Source: Thermoleptolyngbya sichuanensis A183
GTDB lineage: Bacteria > Cyanobacteriota > Cyanobacteriia > Elainellales > Elainellaceae
Length of the DNA stretch: 64,000 bases
Direction of reading: 5' to 3'
Assembly: GCF_013177315.1 (NCBI RefSeq)
Contig: NZ_CP053661.1
Span: 1,736,001-1,800,000, forward strand
The number at the start of each line of letters is the position of its first letter. Positions within the stretch are counted from its first letter, which is position 1. Below the pieces are notes generated by a model, which was not told the origin of the DNA, made no database searches, and worked only from the letters and a program-made list of their open reading frames with translations. Positions 27,376 through 34,382 of this stretch are shown here, one piece after another. Position numbers and translations under genes: made by a program.

Positions 27376-28352
27376 GGAGGCGAGAATCCGGTGAGGGGCT
27401 GCTGGGCAAAATCCCAGAAAGTAACGGATTCTCCCTGAGAACGCAGAACGAGTTGCGTCATGGGCTGAATTTCGCCAATGATTTGACACGCTAGATGGCG
27501 ATCGCCAAACTGCCGCTGCACGGTTTCGACTTGCTCCGGCCGCACGCTGAGTAAGAATCCGTAGCTAGGAAAGCACGTCAGCCACCAGTCCAGCGCAATG
27601 TTACGCGGCGGCACAATGGCATCCAGGTCGATTGCCGCGCCGCAGCCGGAGGTTTCCAGCAGCATTAGCGCAGTGCCGATCACGCCGCCGTTGCTGATGT
27701 CTTTGGCCGTGTCGCAGAGGCCCGCTTCGGCAAGCTGGGGCAGCAGTTCCAGATCGGCGCGGAGGCGGGCGGGGTCGGCATCGGTGCTGGCGTTCCAGAA
27801 GGGATGGCGGGGATGGGCTTTGCCGCGCTGATCCACGACCATCAAGAGGCGATCGCCCGGTGTTGCCGAAAAGCTGGTTAGCAGGGCGTGCGATCGCCCC
27901 AAAATCGCCACGCCTAGCGCGTTGTAAACACTGTGGCAGTTGGTGTGCCCGCCGACGATGGGAACCTGATACGCGGCGGCGGCCGCCTTCATGCCGTCGA
28001 TCAGCGGCTGGCTGCGCTCGGCAGACTGGCTCCAGAGCATGTCCACCACGGCGATCGGGCGGCCGCCCATTGAGTACACATCGCTGACGTTTACCATAAC
28101 CGCAGACCAGCCCGCAAACCAGGGGTCGTTTTCCACGAAAAACGGCATCATGCCCTCTGCCGCGAGCAGCAGATAGCCGTCGCCATCGGGAATGGCGGCG
28201 CAGTCGTCACCCAGGAGAATATGGGGCGCATCCAGACGAAACGAATGGGCGATCGCCTGGATGTCTTGCTTGTGCAAAATGCCCAGGGATTCTCTCAGCT
28301 TTTTCACTCGCGTTTGAAACTGTCCTGTTGGGAACTGTCCTGCCTCGCTCAC
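27372..28352 (-). CDS. AIR-synthase-like protein (Sll0787 family)
   Basis: This is a 326-residue member of the PurM/AIR-synthase-related superfamily, the ATP-binding fold shared with SelD, HypE and ThiL. It matches the Nit1C-associated Sll0787 family by position and content. The Asp-rich ATP/Mg segment LGDDCAAIPDGDGYLL (about 48-63) is present, followed by NVSDVYSMGG (about 87-96) and the C-terminal DISNGGVIGT, both PurM-like. Its substrate is unknown. It lies 4 bp after the GNAT gene and overlaps the glycosyltransferase start, so it is tightly coupled in the operon. Confidence 0.85.
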   Translation of the reverse strand: MSEAGQFPTGQFQTRVKKLRESLGILHKQDIQAIAHSFRLDAPHILLGDDCAAIPDGDGYLLLAAEGMMPFFVENDPWFAGWSAVMVNVSDVYSMGGRPIAVVDMLWSQSAERSQPLIDGMKAAAAAYQVPIVGGHTNCHSVYNALGVAILGRSHALLTSFSATPGDRLLMVVDQRGKAHPRHPFWNASTDADPARLRADLELLPQLAEAGLCDTAKDISNGGVIGTALMLLETSGCGAAIDLDAIVPPRNIALDWWLTCFPSYGFLLSVRPEQVETVQRQFGDRHLACQIIGEIQPMTQLVLRSQGESVTFWDFAQQPLTGFSPP

Positions 28353-28356
28353 GCGC

Positions 28357-28884
28357 CTAGCTCGCCCGCTCGTACTGCACCGTGCTGTAGAGATTGTAGG
28401 GCATTGCAGGCCGCACCTCGGTTCCGGCCGGGTAATGGTGCAAATCAGCCTCCATGAGATGATGGGGGCGATCGCACAGGGTCAGTTCCTCCAGGGTTTT
28501 CCAGTGCAACCGCTGAAAGAAGCGCACGTTTTGCAGTTGCACCGTCGCCAAAAACCGTTGGCAGCCCCAAGTGTTGGCGGTGGTGACAGCTTTGTAAATC
28601 AGCCCTTTGCCAATCTGCCAGCCGCGCCGATAGTCGGGATGTGTGCCCAGTCGTCCGCCATACCACAGCCCCGGTTCGGGTTCGTAGATGCGGACAATGC
28701 CGACGACCTGATCCGTTTCATTTTCAATCGCAATGATGGGATAGGCGATATTGTCAATACTATCTACGTCGCTATCTTGAAACAAGCCCTGCTCTGTGCA
28801 AAAGATCATGCGGCGCAGGTTGAAATATTCGTTCACTTCCTGGGGCGATCGCGCCAGTTCAAAGTGATATCGCTTACCGTCCAT
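28357..28884 (-). CDS. GNAT N-acetyltransferase (MSMEG_0567/Sll0786 type)
   Basis: This 175-residue GNAT-fold protein has FNLRRMIFCTEQGLF at residues about 21-35, the central strand VVGIVRIYEPEPG, and a GGRLGTHPDYRRGWQIGKGL stretch that corresponds to the acetyl-CoA pyrophosphate loop. The family is induced on nitrogen starvation in Synechocystis (Sll0786, from the established cluster description). The acceptor is unknown. It is separated from the radical SAM gene by 123 bp that contain tandem repeats, and from the AIR-synthase-like gene by 4 bp. Confidence 0.85.
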   Translation of the reverse strand: MDGKRYHFELARSPQEVNEYFNLRRMIFCTEQGLFQDSDVDSIDNIAYPIIAIENETDQVVGIVRIYEPEPGLWYGGRLGTHPDYRRGWQIGKGLIYKAVTTANTWGCQRFLATVQLQNVRFFQRLHWKTLEELTLCDRPHHLMEADLHHYPAGTEVRPAMPYNLYSTVQYERAS

Positions 28885-28903
28885 ACTGCGTTCCTGGAGA
28901 TGT

Positions 28904-28947
28904 GATTTTGGGTTTTGGATTTTGGGTTTTGGGTTTTGGATGTTGGG
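28904..28947. repeat. TTTTGGG-rich tandem repeat
   Basis: GATTTTGGGTTTTGGATTTTGGGTTTTGGG and similar units fill the gap between the GNAT and radical SAM genes, next to the stop-codon array at 28972-29020. Confidence 0.8.
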
Positions 28948-28971
28948 CGTCGTTTGATGTGTGAGTGCTGT

Positions 28972-29020
28972 TTACTCGAAGGGGGTTACTCGACGGTGAA
29001 CAGGTGGTTACTCGAAGGTG
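28972..29020. repeat. Tandem copies of the radical SAM gene end, with stop codon
   Basis: TTACTCGAAGG and near-copies occur at 28972, 28986 and 29008. The copy at 29008 contains the stop codon (29008-29010) and last codons of the minus-strand radical SAM gene. The others repeat it downstream. Confidence 0.88.
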
Positions 29021-30093
29021 GACAGTGCTGAGCAAGCGCCACACTTTCCACATCCGGCCTTCATGTCGCGGGAGGACAATCCGGCTTGCCGCAGCAGTGC
29101 GCCGACCTGCTGATAGACTGCCATCATGAATTCGCTGCTCGGTGCAGGATGTTGGGCCAGCGGCGTTCCGGTAATCGGCACAAACGGCACAACGAACGGA
29201 TATACGCCAAGCTGAATAAGGCGATCGCACCCCTGCACCAACGCTTCTACGGTGTCGCCCAGTCCTGCCAGCAGATAGGTGCTGACCTGCCCTCGACCAA
29301 ACACCTGAATCGCTGCTTCAAACGCCCGGAAGTAATAGTCCACGGGCACGTCTGCTTTTCCGGGCATAATGCGGGCGCGAACCTCCGGCGTAATCGCCTC
29401 CAGGTGCATTCCCAGGCTGTCTACGCCCGCTGCGTGCAGCTTGGCAAACCAGGCAAAGTCGTCTGGCGGTTCGCACTGGGCTTGAATCGGCAAATCCACC
29501 CGCTGCTTTACCGCCCGCGCACACTCTGCCAGGTACGCCGCGCCGCGATCGCCCGTGTTGGGGGTTCCCGTTGTCATCACCATGTGCTTTACGCTATCCA
29601 ACTGCACGGCCGCTTCGGCCACTTCAGCAAGCTGGGCGGGCGTTTTGCGGGCGATGGTGCGGCCAGCCTCTAGCGACTTTTCAATGGCGCAAAACTGGCA
29701 AACGGTGGAGTCGTCTCGATAGCGGCGACAGGTTTGCAGCACCGTCGTCGCCAACACGTCGTGACTGTGCAGCAAGGCAATTTTCCAGTAGGGAATGCCG
29801 TCGGCGGTGGATAGCCCATAAAACTTGGGCTGTTGGGGAAAATGCAGCGGGGCGATCGCCTCGCCATCCACGCGCAGCAGGGGCAAGTCGGCGGGGTCGT
29901 CCAGAGACACAGAGAAGGGCGATCGCGCCGCCGTGTCCGTAAACACAGGCACCATTACGGTCGTGCCGTCCACCGTCACCGCCTTGTGATCCGACGGGCC
30001 CGCGCCGCCCCTGCGCCCCGATGCCCCCACGCGGTCTTCAACCAGCTTCAGACCCTGAGACTGAAGCGCCGTAATCAACTGCTGTTTGTTCAT
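29008..30093 (-). CDS. Radical SAM protein of the Nit1C cluster (MSMEG_0568 type)
   Basis: This 361-residue enzyme matches the biotin-synthase-like MSMEG_0568/Sll0785 family. The expected cluster cysteines are spaced C-X9-C-X2-C (Cys122, Cys132, Cys135) rather than the canonical CX3CX2C. The C-terminus adds a CX2CX2C motif (348, 351, 354) that may bind an auxiliary iron-sulfur cluster. The TIM-barrel segment ([40 protein letters not shown]) is intact. ATG 30093 with AGGA upstream is preferred over a longer in-frame extension. It overlaps the nitrilase gene by 56 bp in another frame. Reaction unknown. Confidence 0.85.
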   Translation of the reverse strand: MNKQQLITALQSQGLKLVEDRVGASGRRGGAGPSDHKAVTVDGTTVMVPVFTDTAARSPFSVSLDDPADLPLLRVDGEAIAPLHFPQQPKFYGLSTADGIPYWKIALLHSHDVLATTVLQTCRRYRDDSTVCQFCAIEKSLEAGRTIARKTPAQLAEVAEAAVQLDSVKHMVMTTGTPNTGDRGAAYLAECARAVKQRVDLPIQAQCEPPDDFAWFAKLHAAGVDSLGMHLEAITPEVRARIMPGKADVPVDYYFRAFEAAIQVFGRGQVSTYLLAGLGDTVEALVQGCDRLIQLGVYPFVVPFVPITGTPLAQHPAPSSEFMMAVYQQVGALLRQAGLSSRDMKAGCGKCGACSALSTFE

Positions 30094-31099
30094 GAATCCT
30101 ATGGTTCGTCGTGAAAGAGCCAGCCTCAGCAGACAGCAGATCGGGCAGCGCCGATGCCGCGCCGTGATTATCCTGCATGACTGACCAGGCGCTGGCGTTG
30201 AGATGGAGCCGCAACAGGTCGGGGCGAGCATAATGGCCCACCGAGTCCATCATTCGCTTGCGCTTGGTGATGAGGGAGAAGTCTAAATCGGCGATCGCCA
30301 TTCCTTCGCCTTCGGTAATTGGCGGGCACAGCGGTACACCTTCGGGACTGATAATTGCCGTGTAGCAGCCGCCCATCAGCACCTTTTGCAGCTTTTCGTC
30401 GGGCGTGATTTGGGCGATTTGCTCCGGCGACAGCCAGCCCGTTGCGTTCACCACAAAGCAGCCCGCCTCCAGCGCATGGTGGCGAATCGTGACCTCCATC
30501 TGCTCAGCAAAGAGCTGCCCCACCATCGAGCCGGGAAACTGGGCACAGTGGATCTGCTCGTGCTGCGCCATCAGAGCATACCGCGCCAGGGGATTGTAAT
30601 GCTCCCAGCAGGCCAGCGCCCCTAGGCGACCCACTGCCGTCTCTAGCACGGTCAGCCCTGCGCCGTCGCCCTGCCCCCACACCATCCGCTCGTGATAGGT
30701 CGGCGTAATCTTGCGCCGCTTCAGCAGCAAGGTTCCGTCTGCATCAAACACCAACTGTGTGTTGTACAGCGAACCGCCGTCGCGCTCGTTGACCCCCAGC
30801 ACCACCACGATGCCGTAGGAGCGGGCAGCCCGACTAACGGCATCCGTGACTGGGCCGGGCACGAGGACTGCCTCTTCGTATAGCCGCATGTGTTCCTTGC
30901 CCATCAGTACGGGCGGCTGCACAAAGGAAAAGTAGGGGTAATACGGAACGAAGGTTTCAGGAAAAACAACCAGTTGGGCCCCCGCCTGAGCGGCCTGGGC
31001 GATCGCCTGCAACACCTTCTCGGTTGTGCCTTCCCGACTGAATAAAACCGGACTGATTTGAACCGCTGCCGCTCGAACCGTGCGGGAATATTCCATCAC
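30038..31099 (-). CDS. Nit6803-type nitrilase
   Basis: This 353-residue carbon-nitrogen hydrolase has the nitrilase catalytic residues Glu48 (FPETF), Lys130 (KRRKITPT) and Cys164 (ACWEHYNP). They are spaced as in the characterised Synechocystis Nit6803 (Glu53, Lys135, Cys169, known from the literature). It should hydrolyse nitriles to acids and ammonia, giving a nitrogen-scavenging role. The start is GTG 31099 or ATG 31096 behind a GAGG site. Its 3' end runs 56 bp into the next gene. It lies 459 bp downstream of the Sll0783 homologue, in the same orientation. Confidence 0.92.
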   Translation of the reverse strand: MMEYSRTVRAAAVQISPVLFSREGTTEKVLQAIAQAAQAGAQLVVFPETFVPYYPYFSFVQPPVLMGKEHMRLYEEAVLVPGPVTDAVSRAARSYGIVVVLGVNERDGGSLYNTQLVFDADGTLLLKRRKITPTYHERMVWGQGDGAGLTVLETAVGRLGALACWEHYNPLARYALMAQHEQIHCAQFPGSMVGQLFAEQMEVTIRHHALEAGCFVVNATGWLSPEQIAQITPDEKLQKVLMGGCYTAIISPEGVPLCPPITEGEGMAIADLDFSLITKRKRMMDSVGHYARPDLLRLHLNASAWSVMQDNHGAASALPDLLSAEAGSFTTNHRIHEQTAVDYGASVSGSEAG

Positions 31100-31558
31100 T
31101 GTTCACCTCGTTTAATTGCTGCAAGAAGGCAGGAGCGCTGCACAATACTCAATCAGCGCTACGGAACGTCCCACATGGAAACCCGGCGCACCTAGGCAAT
31201 GCTCTGCGCCGCTTCTGAAACCGATCGGCAAACCCTGCTGCGGACGGCGTGGGTGCAAACTCAAACTCCAGGCAGGGACTCCAGGCAAGGAATCGCCCGC
31301 AAAAAACTAGGAGCATCCGGGCGATCGCCCCCCTCACCCATCCACAGCCGAAAGCTGCCGGAAGATGAAACGCCGCCTTGAGGGCGATCGCCCCAAAGCA
31401 GCCATTCTGGTTCCCGCTTGCCCCCCTTTGAGAAGAGGGAACCAGAAAGCTTGAAGAAGTCTGCGGAAGCTTAGAGGTCAGGCGTTAGACAGCGGGCGAC
31501 CTTAAGTTACCCAATCCGACCCGGCCCCTTAACCTCTGATGCTGAATCCTCCCGAAAC
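31100..31558. other. Gap between the Sll0783 homologue and nitrilase genes
   Basis: 459 bp, unusually long for an operon. It has a stem-loop (31405-31447, 11-bp arms TTCTGGTTCCC/GGGAACCAGAA) and no recognisable gene. The stem-loop could be a processing site or a repeat-family remnant. The MSMEG_0570-type small gene found in some Nit1C clusters is not here. Confidence 0.5.
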
Positions 31559-32041
31559 CTAGAGCGTCCAGGTGTCCAGAATAAACGCGCCGTCCTTGCG
31601 GTGCAGCAAGATCAAGTCCAGCACGTCGAGCGGGCTGATGGGGCGAATGCCGGGAATCAGCGACGGCTCGCCGTGTCCGTAGAGCGCCTGGAGGGCAAAG
31701 CGGCAGGCGTAGACTTTACCGCCTTCGGCCATAAACTTGCTGAGCTGGTTGTTGAAATTTTGATGACCAGGAAACGCTTCATCGCCAATCTTGGGAAAGC
31801 CGCGCTGTATGCCCAGCGTTACGCCCGGCCCATAGAGCAGCACGGAGGTTTCAAACCCTTTCCGCAATAGCCGCAGCGCTTGCAGCAGGTTCACCAAGCC
31901 AATCGAGCCTTCAAAGGCGACCGTGTGGAAGGTGATGAGCGCTTTCTCCCCCGGATCAGCCTTGACATCGGGAAATACTTTTTCCTCAAAATCAACAAAA
32001 TAGTCCCCCGGCTGATGGGCAGGTGTTGTCACTTCGGGCAT
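31559..32041 (-). CDS. Sll0783/MSMEG_0572-type nitrogen-starvation protein
   Basis: This 160-residue soluble protein has a DsrE-like alpha/beta fold. [26 protein letters not shown] forms the first strand and helix. [14 protein letters not shown] and [16 protein letters not shown] hold the later strands; the cysteine in YACRF is the only cysteine. It is the homologue of Synechocystis Sll0783, described as strongly induced in nitrogen starvation and linked to polyhydroxybutyrate accumulation. It follows the NtcA-type promoter by 330 nt and has a strong TAAGGAGG Shine-Dalgarno. Its biochemical activity is unknown. Confidence 0.9.
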   Translation of the reverse strand: MPEVTTPAHQPGDYFVDFEEKVFPDVKADPGEKALITFHTVAFEGSIGLVNLLQALRLLRKGFETSVLLYGPGVTLGIQRGFPKIGDEAFPGHQNFNNQLSKFMAEGGKVYACRFALQALYGHGEPSLIPGIRPISPLDVLDLILLHRKDGAFILDTWTL

Positions 32042-32054
32042 ACGTTCCTCCTTA

Positions 32055-32104
32055 GAAAACGGTGAAAGACTGAAAACGGTGAAAGCTTAACGGTGAAAGC
32101 TTGA
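32055..32104. repeat. Tandem array in the Nit1C leader
   Basis: GAAAACGGTGAAAG, AAAACGGTGAAAGCTT and AACGGTGAAAGCTT follow one another just upstream of the Sll0783 homologue's ribosome-binding site. Confidence 0.8.
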
Positions 32105-32378
32105 CAATGACTGACGATGCTCGTGTGCGGCGCAACTTGAGATGTGTGGGAGAGGGGTGTGACGCAATCTACAATCCTCAAATGCTCATGAATGCTCAGG
32201 TGACGCTCAGGTAAAGTCTGGGACGCAGTTGAATGACCCGTTGCAGCGCAGAAAAACGATGCAGGAAAAACCATGAAGAATCCATACTCGCCGGATGCAC
32301 AGGAACCCAATGGCGATCACCCCACAGTTGAGCAATGGACTCAGAGCCTTGCTAACACAACCGGGCACTTGACTTGCA

Positions 32379-32421
32379 ACGTTACGAGGTTTCGGCGAGG
32401 ATAGTTTGTATCTCTTCATAC
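32379..32421 (-). promoter_or_regulatory. NtcA-activated promoter
   Basis: GTATGAAGAGATAC (32408-32421, read on the minus strand) is a perfect GTA-N8-TAC NtcA site, within a longer TTTGTA..TACAAA palindrome. After 23 bp comes TAACGT (32384-32379), which fits the TAN3T -10 box. This is the classic spacing of an NtcA class II promoter. It points to the Sll0783 homologue and the genes behind it. Confidence 0.82.
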
Positions 32422-32571
32422 AAAGCATCCAGGACTATCCATACAGGTAGCACAGAAAATTTTACTACCAGACTTTATTTCTTTTTTCACCAGCACCTAT
32501 CGATTTAGATAGGTGAGTTAGACAGGTGAGCAGGAATGCAGAGCCTCCTCCCTGCTCCTAAATTTAGGAGC

Positions 32572-33876
32572 TTATGAGCCAAAGGCGGCCACGTTCATAT
32601 AGCTGGGGGGACTGGCTTGCGTCATCTTGTAGCGAGAGAGAATGTGTTCTGCCAGATATTGGGCATCGCGGGCTATGCCAGAAAAGCGCCCCGACCCCCA
32701 GGTATAGAGCCACGGCAGCCCCAGAAAATATAGCCCCCGCGCTCCCGGGACGATGCCCCGCTCGTGCCCCGGATAGCCCTTACCGTCGAAGATGGGAATC
32801 TCGATCCACCTAAAGTCGGAGAGGTAGCCCGTACACCAGATGACGGACGTGATGTTTGCGGCTTCCAAATCGAGGGTCAGCGGTTCATCGCTGGGTTCCC
32901 AGACGGGGCGAAAGGGCGGATCAACGGGAGCGTCGATGCCGTTTTTCTCAATGTAGCCGTCGATGGTTTTCTTGATGCTTTCGGCAACTTCGTCGGCGTA
33001 ATCCAGATTTTGCTTGAGGTCGTCCCAGAAATAGAGCAGGCGATTTTCCTGCGGAAACGTTTCGCGAGCGCCCACCTGCTTAAGCCGCCCGTGTAGCCGC
33101 ATTCCTTCTAGGGCAAACTGGCGCAGGTCGATTTCACGACCGCCGTCGCGCCCGGTGACATAGTGGTTTGCCTTATGGCGCACGGCTTCTTTTTGCGGGT
33201 GCTGATCGACGGGCAGGTCGTAGTAGCCCATTTCGTGCAGCCACTCCACCACATCTTTGCCGCGATAGCGACGGGGCGATCGCGGCGCACCGCCCACGCA
33301 GAGGTGTACCTGCCGCCCTGCTAGGTGCAGGTCTTCGGCAATCTGGCAGCCAGACTGGCCCGTGCCCACCACCAGCACCGCGCCGTTGGGCAGTTGTTCT
33401 GGGTTGCGATATTGCGACGAATGCAGTTGTTGAATCGAGGCAGGGAGTTGCTGGGCGATCGCCGGAATTTTGGGCCGATGATATCCCCCCGTGGCCACGA
33501 CGACCTGATCGGCGGTGTAGTCGCCGCTGGTGGTGCTAATCGAGAAGCGATCGCCCTCTTTTCGCAGGTGGCGCACCTCGATGCCTTCCAGTACAGGCGG
33601 ATCAAACGCGGCGGCGTAGGCTTCGATGTATTGCACAATCTCGTCTTTGACCATGAAGCCGTTGGGGTCGTCGCCCGCGTAGGGAAACCCCGGTAGCTGA
33701 CACTGCCAGTTGGGCGTAACCAGGCAAAACGAATCCCAGCGATATTCCCGCCAGGAATGGCCGATTTTGTGCTTTTCAAAGACGAGATGGGCGATGCCCC
33801 GCTGCTTTAGGCAATAGCTCATGGACAATCCAGCCTGGCCGCCCCCCACCACAATGACGGGATAGTGCTGTTCCAA
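32572..33876 (-). CDS. Flavin-dependent oxidoreductase (MSMEG_0569 type)
   Basis: This 434-residue flavoprotein monooxygenase-like enzyme has an N-terminal FAD site VGGGQAGLSMS (10-20) and a second nucleotide site VGTGQSGCQIAEDL near residue 172. The ATG dinucleotide-binding signature VVVATGGYHRPK lies between them (about 124-135), as in FMO-type enzymes. It belongs to the MSMEG_0569 family that belongs to Nit1C clusters. Its natural substrate is unknown. It lies upstream of the NtcA promoter, so it is probably transcribed from its own promoter and only shares orientation with the rest of the cluster. Confidence 0.87.
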   Translation of the reverse strand: MEQHYPVIVVGGGQAGLSMSYCLKQRGIAHLVFEKHKIGHSWREYRWDSFCLVTPNWQCQLPGFPYAGDDPNGFMVKDEIVQYIEAYAAAFDPPVLEGIEVRHLRKEGDRFSISTTSGDYTADQVVVATGGYHRPKIPAIAQQLPASIQQLHSSQYRNPEQLPNGAVLVVGTGQSGCQIAEDLHLAGRQVHLCVGGAPRSPRRYRGKDVVEWLHEMGYYDLPVDQHPQKEAVRHKANHYVTGRDGGREIDLRQFALEGMRLHGRLKQVGARETFPQENRLLYFWDDLKQNLDYADEVAESIKKTIDGYIEKNGIDAPVDPPFRPVWEPSDEPLTLDLEAANITSVIWCTGYLSDFRWIEIPIFDGKGYPGHERGIVPGARGLYFLGLPWLYTWGSGRFSGIARDAQYLAEHILSRYKMTQASPPSYMNVAAFGS

Positions 33877-34382
33877 AACGTACCTCCGGTTTGCCGAACC
33901 CTGTGATTGAAAGAAACCTGCTGATCGTCAGGTTAGGAGGTTGCAAATAGGAAAAATTGTGCGCTTGGCTACGATGCACCCTAGTCTCACCATAAGGGCA
34001 GGCGGGGTAGAGGGAAGGGCGATCGCCCCCAGTTTTTTCCAGTGCTTTTGAAGATCACCTAACAAAATCAACAGGCATTCTGGCTCTGTTCGCGTTTGTC
34101 CTGCCCCAAAGTCGTTACCTTAATTTAAGGCCCTCCCCCGGTTTGATCCCCGGATCAGACAATGGAAAGATAGCAACGTCCGAAGCCCCCGTCTGACCCT
34201 CAAATTCTTGATGTGTAGCTTTACCTAACTGCCCTCACCCTAAATCCCTTTCCCAAGGCGGGAGAGGAACTTCCGAACCGGACGGCTCCCCTCCTCCCCG
34301 CTTGGAAGAAGGGGCTGGGGGATGAGGGGTTTCTTAGAGCGACACACCGCCTTCACACCAAACTTATTAGGAGTGTTTACCT
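33877..34382. other. Intergenic region between the Nit1C cluster and the proline gene
   Basis: The 506-bp gap between divergent genes has no recognised gene. Its right part, 34228-34330, holds a copy of a dispersed cyanobacterial-type repeat (CCCTCACCCTAAATCCC, then GCGGGAGAGG, and CGCTTGGAAGAAGGGGC, then GATGAGGGG). Confidence 0.55.
34228..34330. repeat. Dispersed intergenic repeat (CCCTCACCCTAAATCCC type)
   Basis: Pyrimidine-rich left arm with purine-rich complement (CCCTCAC at the left pairs with GTGAGGG-like GATGAGGGG at the right). It ends about 50 bp upstream of the proline gene's start. The motif is one commonly seen between cyanobacterial genes (recalled, not searched). Confidence 0.55.

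Larger units (their letters stand above)
32042..32571. other. Leader and NtcA promoter region of the Nit1C operon
   Basis: This 530-bp gap separates the flavin oxidoreductase gene from the Sll0783 homologue. It holds the NtcA promoter (32379-32421) and a leader of about 330 nt that ends in a tandem AACGGTGAAAG array (32055-32104). No credible gene was found in it. Confidence 0.6.

Noticed and set aside
27376-27489. Longer N-terminus of the glycosyltransferase
   Set aside because: The 38 extra codons lie wholly inside the upstream gene, and the ATGA overlap gives a natural start.
30094-30231. Longer N-terminus of the radical SAM protein
   Set aside because: The extra 46 residues are Cys/Arg-rich out-of-frame translation of the nitrilase gene; ATG 30093 has an AGGA site.
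34205-34219. NtcA site upstream of the PutA-like gene
   Set aside because: The best candidate, GTAGCTTTACCTAA, ends in TAA, not TAC, and has no matching -10 box at the right distance.
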